The notes beneath the pieces were generated by a model. The model worked only from the letters and a program-made list of their open reading frames with translations. It did not search any database and was not told the origin of the DNA. DNA of 64,000 bases from Photorhabdus caribbeanensis (GTDB taxonomy: Bacteria > Pseudomonadota > Gammaproteobacteria > Enterobacterales > Enterobacteriaceae): contig NZ_RCWB01000004.1 of assembly GCF_018448885.1 (NCBI RefSeq), positions 62,001-126,000 on the forward strand. The letters run 5' to 3'. The number at the start of each line of letters is the position of its first letter. Within the stretch, counting starts at the first letter, position 1. This document shows, piece after piece, positions 60,153-64,000 of the stretch. A program made the position numbers and the translations under genes.

Positions 60153-62003
60153 TTACGCCAGTATTATATTATCCACCAATAAGCTGTCCATGCTAACGCC
60201 AACCAGAGTGACGGAGTTTTGACCGAAGGTAAACACCAGATTATTGTCCACCATAGAAGCATGATCCAGATAACTACTTTTATCACTGCTGCCTTCGGTA
60301 CCTAGGAACACCAGTTTATCAGTCTTATTGTAGCCATAGATGATGTCTTGTCCAAAATCACCGTTGAATAGGAAGGTATTGTTATTACCCTGACTTTTCA
60401 TCACATCGTTGCCTTCACCACCGACGAAAACATTATTATTGCCGAAGCCAATCAAGGTATCATCACCATCCAGACCGAACAGCCAGCTACCGGAGGTTTT
60501 AGAAGTCAATGTATCATTGCCATCGTTGCCTGTTACTGAATTGGCATATTTCGTCAATCCACGGCTAGAATACAAACCATCGGCTCTGACTTGAGAATCC
60601 ACCTCTTTCGTCAGAAACAGCCAGGTACTTTCCTTACTTCTTATCGTCGAGATATCTGTAGCAACAGTGATACCACCTTGTGCATCACGCACATACAATG
60701 TACCTGCCTGATCATAGGCTATTTCTGCATTTTTTAGTGACTTCTGTAAGTCAAAAGTATTATGGCCTTTCCCGCCGGCGATCATATTAAATCCGCCGTC
60801 ATCGCGGAATATATCATTGCCGTCGCGTCCTTCCAGATAATCGTTTCCTTTACCACCTTTAATCAGGTCGTTGCCGTCGGTACCAATAATAAAAGTACTG
60901 CCAGTGTGTTTTTCAGCATTCCGGTTTAAATCCTGCACCCAGGTATTTCCACGAGTGACGTTGGAAAGGTTGCTGACAACAATAGTTGAATCTTTATGTG
61001 TTAAGTCGTAGAACGTTGAATCCATAATACGTTGCATGCCGCTCTGGTAAAATGGCGTCACATGTGAAACCCAAGTTGATATATTAGCAATAGAGAAGGG
61101 CAGTATATTCCACCAGTCTGATGCATAGTGATCGTTAAAATTAACAATATTATTTGTAGCCGAATCTCTTGGTACATCATGAACGCCTGGAGAGAACGCA
61201 TCAACGCTGGTACCTTTTAATACACGGAATACAGGATCATTTTCATATCCTACATTCAGCACCTTGTTACCTACTTCATACTGTGATGGCGAAGCGAAAG
61301 AGATATAGTTCGACTTGGAGTAGAATCCCCCCCATTTCGTATCGCTAGACTCCGCCATACTATTCACAGCTAACCCACCCAAACTATGGCCGCTGACCAA
61401 AACATCACTGCCCGTCAAACCGTGAGCTTTGGCATAATTAGCTACATGGTCCAGCAGCCGACCGAAAGCATTTGGCGTATAGTCATTCGAATAGTCTTTC
61501 TTACCTAAAGCCACCAGCACGTTATTCATAACGTCGCCCAGTGTATCGGTAATAATTGACTCGCGAGGACCACTCGTACCGCGAAATGCAATGCCAATAG
61601 AAATCAAATTACCATCAGCATCATATTTTCCCATTACCTCTGCCTGAGCAGTGGAATGACTTGATTTTTCGCCGAAAAAAGTACCGCGGGCATCAGTTCT
61701 ACCCTGATAGCCTAACTCATCAGCACTGATAGTAAACCACCCTGATTCATTGAGTTTATCTTGTGCTTGTTTTTCTGCGTCCGGATTCCAAGGCAATTTA
61801 GGCGTGATGCCCTGCGATGTCGTACTGCCGAGAATTGCGGTCAGCAACGTTAATGGCATCCCTAAACCAAAACCATAATTGTAATACCCCTCAGCAAATC
61901 CACTTCCCAAATTATGGTAAGCATACCCGGCGATAGTTTTTGCGTCGGAAAATAACTCTTTAGAAGTAGTGCTATCAAAGTCTTTGTACTGAAAAACACC
62001 CAT
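60153..62003 (-). CDS. lipA: RTX-containing secreted lipase, family I.3 (LipA-like)
   Basis: A 616-residue protein that follows the Serratia LipA pattern over its full length: MGVFQYKDFD start, FRGTSGPRESI, nucleophile elbow VSGHSLGGLAVNS (S207) and a NDHYASDWWN region. Residues about 370-560 hold glycine-rich calcium-binding nonapeptides (GTDGNDLIKGGKGNDYLEG, GNDGNDT, GGEGNDV). The C-terminus ends in a short hydrophobic, acidic-flanked tail, the usual type I secretion signal. The enzyme would hydrolyse triacylglycerol outside the cell. No ABC-MFP-TolC export genes are near, so a transporter encoded elsewhere is needed. An AAGGAT site precedes the ATG. Confidence 0.92.
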   Translation of the reverse strand: MGVFQYKDFDSTTSKELFSDAKTIAGYAYHNLGSGFAEGYYNYGFGLGMPLTLLTAILGSTTSQGITPKLPWNPDAEKQAQDKLNESGWFTISADELGYQGRTDARGTFFGEKSSHSTAQAEVMGKYDADGNLISIGIAFRGTSGPRESIITDTLGDVMNNVLVALGKKDYSNDYTPNAFGRLLDHVANYAKAHGLTGSDVLVSGHSLGGLAVNSMAESSDTKWGGFYSKSNYISFASPSQYEVGNKVLNVGYENDPVFRVLKGTSVDAFSPGVHDVPRDSATNNIVNFNDHYASDWWNILPFSIANISTWVSHVTPFYQSGMQRIMDSTFYDLTHKDSTIVVSNLSNVTRGNTWVQDLNRNAEKHTGSTFIIGTDGNDLIKGGKGNDYLEGRDGNDIFRDDGGFNMIAGGKGHNTFDLQKSLKNAEIAYDQAGTLYVRDAQGGITVATDISTIRSKESTWLFLTKEVDSQVRADGLYSSRGLTKYANSVTGNDGNDTLTSKTSGSWLFGLDGDDTLIGFGNNNVFVGGEGNDVMKSQGNNNTFLFNGDFGQDIIYGYNKTDKLVFLGTEGSSDKSSYLDHASMVDNNLVFTFGQNSVTLVGVSMDSLLVDNIILA

Positions 62004-63029
62004 AATGCATATCCTTGTTAAGTTAAAATAAGGTTAAAAAAGTGTTTTAAAAATATTAACCAGCTAGGTAAGTATAGATTGATGTAGATCATTTAAAGAG
62101 TAATTATCTAAAAATTTATAAATTAGTGAGCCATAATGAAAATTTAATATTTTTACAAATCTTTGATTGAATAAATCAAGTTTATATGCTATTTGGTCTC
62201 GCCGGTGAGAATAAACACGTTAAATATATCTATTATCATTGTTGATAGTTTTAAAAGTAACTAAATGCATGGATGGCTATAGTCCACAACATTATAAAGA
62301 GAGATTGGTTAATTCCATTAGTGCACATAAAATAAATACAAACATGTAAATTAAGAGAAAAAACTCTTATCGCTGATTAACTTAACTGGTTAGAAAAAGA
62401 AAATTAAAACCCGTTGCTCTCTATAAATACTTTATTGATTAAAGATGAATTAATTTATAATACTGACATTCACTTCTTATTTATTAGAATAATTGTTATT
62501 ACTCTTTTAATATAATTTCATTAATAAGAAATTCACAAATGCAATATATTGACTTTTTATTTAAAAACAAAACTTAAAATAAGATTATAATTGTATCATG
62601 TTAATATCTCCATTTATTAAATTGCAACTATAAATTTGTGTTTACATTTTTAATGTTTACTATTTTAAATTAATTATCTTGGATAAAATCTTAATTTTAC
62701 ATTCATGAAAAAAATACTTAAAAATCAATTAAATATAACCATTTCACTCGGGTGAAACCACAGCAATAAATAATATAAATCATTCATTAATAGGTTACTG
62801 AATTTGATTTTTACATAGAAAATAAAATGAATGAAAAATAACTAAAAAAAATTTACACTCTTATGATTATAATTACTACCGTATTAAATGAAGAATTATT
62901 TAACATTATATCGCAGATTAAACACCGTATTCACCATAATAAAATGTCATTAAAAATAGTGCGACATTATTTTTTTCTCTCTATAATGCGTTTTTTTATT
63001 ATCTATATTACGAGTTACGGGAACCCAAT
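62004..63029. other. 1-kb AT-rich non-coding region
   Basis: Extremely AT-rich with no gene I can support; a 26-codon frame at about 62269 has no ribosome site. It holds the lipase promoter on the left and, at the right end, the promoter and GGGAA region of the truncated signal-peptide gene. Confidence 0.5.
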
Positions 63030-63140
63030 ATGAAACATTCCCCGTTGCGGCGTTCGTTGTTATTAGCCGGTATCACCATTCCATTGGTTAACTTTGCTTT
63101 TCCGGCATGGGCTGGCAGCGGCCAGAGCAAGAGGACGTGA
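63030..63140 (+). pseudogene. truncated exported-protein gene (signal peptide only)
   Basis: An ATG at 63030 opens [18 protein letters not shown], then [11 protein letters not shown]: a textbook Sec leader ending at PAWA. After the cleavage site the frame soon ends (SGQSKRT, stop), because the DNA changes at about 63106 to sequence of a resolvase in another frame. The leader resembles those of TonB-dependent receptors and other outer-membrane proteins, but the mature protein is lost, so identity is unknown. The break is at the boundary of the transposon relic. Confidence 0.65.
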
Positions 63141-63305
63141 AAGCGGACGTTCTTTTAAACTCACAAAATCTCAGGTTCGCTTGGCACAAGATTCCATGAA
63201 GAGTAGAGATTGTAGCGTATCTGAATTATGTGAAGAGCTTGGGATTAGCAGACAGACTCTTTATAAGTATGTAGGGCCAGATGGGGAACTCAGGGAACAA
63301 TATTT
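63106..63305 (+). pseudogene. Tn3-type resolvase C-terminal fragment
   Basis: In the second frame this reads [37 protein letters not shown] and SELCEELGISRQTLYKYVGP: the hinge and HTH domain at the C-terminus of Tn3-family serine resolvases. The catalytic N-terminal domain is absent and the upstream frame belongs to an unrelated leader peptide. After about residue 69 (GELRE) the similarity ends. This is an insertion remnant. Confidence 0.8.
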
Positions 63306-63493
63306 TGATCTAGGACGACCAAATCGATATTCTCACTCTGAAAGCGACTGGCGATTTGCGATAAGTAATCCACTGAACGCGCGAGTCTGTCTAACTTTGT
63401 CACGATTAACATATCTGATGTGGCACACAATAAAGAGGCATTTTCTGCCCCTTTAATTGTGTCAGATATATTTGACGATAAGGAAATATGACG

Positions 63494-63516
63494 TATACTT
63501 TAATTATCGAAGTATA
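63494..63516. promoter_or_regulatory. inverted repeat upstream of toxin-antitoxin pair
   Basis: Arms tatactt (63494-63500) and aagtata (63510-63516) are exact complements with a 9-nt spacer, 13 bases before the toxin start. A likely operator for autoregulation of the pair. Confidence 0.5.
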
Positions 63517-63528
63517 AGGGGCAAAGGA

Positions 63529-63820
63529 ATGATAACTGTATTAAGTACAGAAACATTTGATAACTGGATTAGACATCAGGGTAAAAACAAAGATTCAGGC
63601 ACGAATTCGCAGACTGAAAAACGGTAATTCTGGCGATATAGAGCCAGTAGGGGAAGGGTTTTCAGAAATGCGGATTCATGAAGGTAAAGGCTACAGGGTT
63701 TATCTAAAAAATCACGGAAAAGTAATCGTTGTTTTGTTGTGTGGGGGAGATAAAAGTACACAGCAAAAAGATATAGCCAGAGCAAAAGCCATTTACAAAG
63801 AGATTGAGGGGGAGCTATGA
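63529..63820 (+). pseudogene. HigB/RelE-type toxin, frame broken
   Basis: An ATG at 63529 behind AAAGGA gives MITVLSTETFDNWIR, the usual start of HigB-2/RelE-like killer proteins. The family then continues GL..I..K.KIQARI, but here this continues in another frame: the text GLDIRVKTKIQARIRRLKNG through to the end runs in the frame opening at 63557 and includes RIHEGKGYRVYLKNHG, the catalytic core. The first frame stops after 34 codons. The best explanation is a small deletion near 63572-63580 that also shifts the frame. The toxin is therefore probably inactive. It ends in ATGA with the antitoxin start. Confidence 0.7.
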
Positions 63821-64000
63821 AACTGAAAGAATATGATATTGCAGAACACTTAAACAGTGAAGAAGAAATGCAAATGTATCTTAATGAAATTATGGAAGAT
63901 GGTGATCCGGCATTGGTACTGTCTGCGCTGGGTGATATTGCCAGAGCCAGAAACATGAGCCAGCTTTCAAGAGAGGTCGGTATGTCCAGAGAAGGGCTAT
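63817..64000 (+). CDS. HigA-type antitoxin, 5' part (cut by window edge)
   Basis: A gene starting at 63817, its ATG overlapping the toxin stop as ATGA, with GGGGGAG upstream. The visible 61 codons read MKLKEYDIAEHLNSEEEMQ, then EIMEDGDPALVLSALGDIA and RARNMSQLSREVGMSREGL: an N-terminal acidic helix and the first half of an Xre-type HTH, the pattern of addiction-module antidote proteins paired with RelE/HigB-like toxins. The rest is outside the window. Confidence 0.85.
   Translation, partial: MKLKEYDIAEHLNSEEEMQMYLNEIMEDGDPALVLSALGDIARARNMSQLSREVGMSREGL

Noticed and set aside
62269-62349. 26-codon frame (MDGYSPQHYKERLV) in the AT-rich gap
   Set aside because: Looks faintly like a transposase start, but is too short and has no ribosome site.
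1-64000. CRISPR arrays, tRNA or rRNA genes
   Set aside because: No regularly spaced repeats and no cloverleaf or ribosomal RNA sequence were seen while reading; a tRNAscan or CRISPR search was not run.

Overview
The window looks like a chromosomal segment of an entomopathogenic enterobacterium, most likely Photorhabdus (Xenorhabdus is the alternative). The reasons are the overall AT-rich composition, enterobacterial-type TyrP and LipA (RTX lipase) proteins, a chitin-active LPMO, a copy of what I take to be a Photorhabdus/Xenorhabdus short interspersed repeat, and a yersiniabactin-like NRPS/PKS locus of the kind reported from these genera. The genus is an inference from memory of these families; no search was run.

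Layout. 1-4.4 kb: the 5' part of an AA10 chitin-binding monooxygenase, a class II histone-deacetylase-like amidohydrolase and an orphan OppA-type peptide-binding protein. 4.4-10.3 kb: a visibly GC-richer block of same-strand genes for amine/GABA-type catabolism (aldehyde dehydrogenase, tandem SnoaL-like protein, PLP aminotransferase, DUF805 membrane protein, FAD amine oxidase with a Tat-type leader). 10.7-15 kb: a vapBC toxin-antitoxin pair with a perfect 48-bp palindrome at its promoter, an SDR oxidoreductase, a HTH protein and a quinone oxidoreductase. 15.1-18.3 kb: tyrosine decarboxylase plus TyrP transporter, a tyramine-forming pair. 18.4-29 kb: a very AT-rich accessory stretch holding single enzymes (acyl-CoA-oxidase-like, PI-PLC-like, nitrilase-like, SGNH hydrolase, acyltransferase 3), a protein with a RelE-like C-terminus, and scattered relics of Tn3-type transposons and of a repeated, decayed coding segment. 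29.7-30.9 kb: a Tat-leader bicupin of the oxalate decarboxylase family.

31.1-60.1 kb is the main system: a siderophore-type locus related to yersiniabactin. On the minus strand, in apparent single-operon order, are a TonB receptor, an MFS exporter-like protein, two ABC half-transporters, HMWP2-like NRPS, HMWP1-like PKS/NRPS, thiazolinyl reductase, a gutted type II thioesterase and a fused salicyl-AMP ligase/salicylate synthase. A divergent AraC regulator (YbtA-like) and a Fur-box-like site sit in the shared promoter region. The assembly line departs from yersiniabactin: HMWP1 has no recognisable methyltransferase domains, carries an extra Cy-A-PCP module with a second cysteine-type A domain, and that extra Cy domain has an altered core motif. 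The predicted chain is salicylate, two thiazoline-forming cysteines, a reduced malonate unit, a third cysteine and a fourth cysteine unit before the thioesterase. This resembles piscibactin/photoxenobactin-type pathways more than yersiniabactin itself, so the locus may already be described in related strains.

60.1-64 kb: an RTX family I.3 lipase, about 1 kb of AT-rich non-coding DNA, a signal-peptide gene start cut off by the C-terminal part of a Tn3-type resolvase, and a HigBA-like toxin-antitoxin pair whose toxin reading frame is broken.
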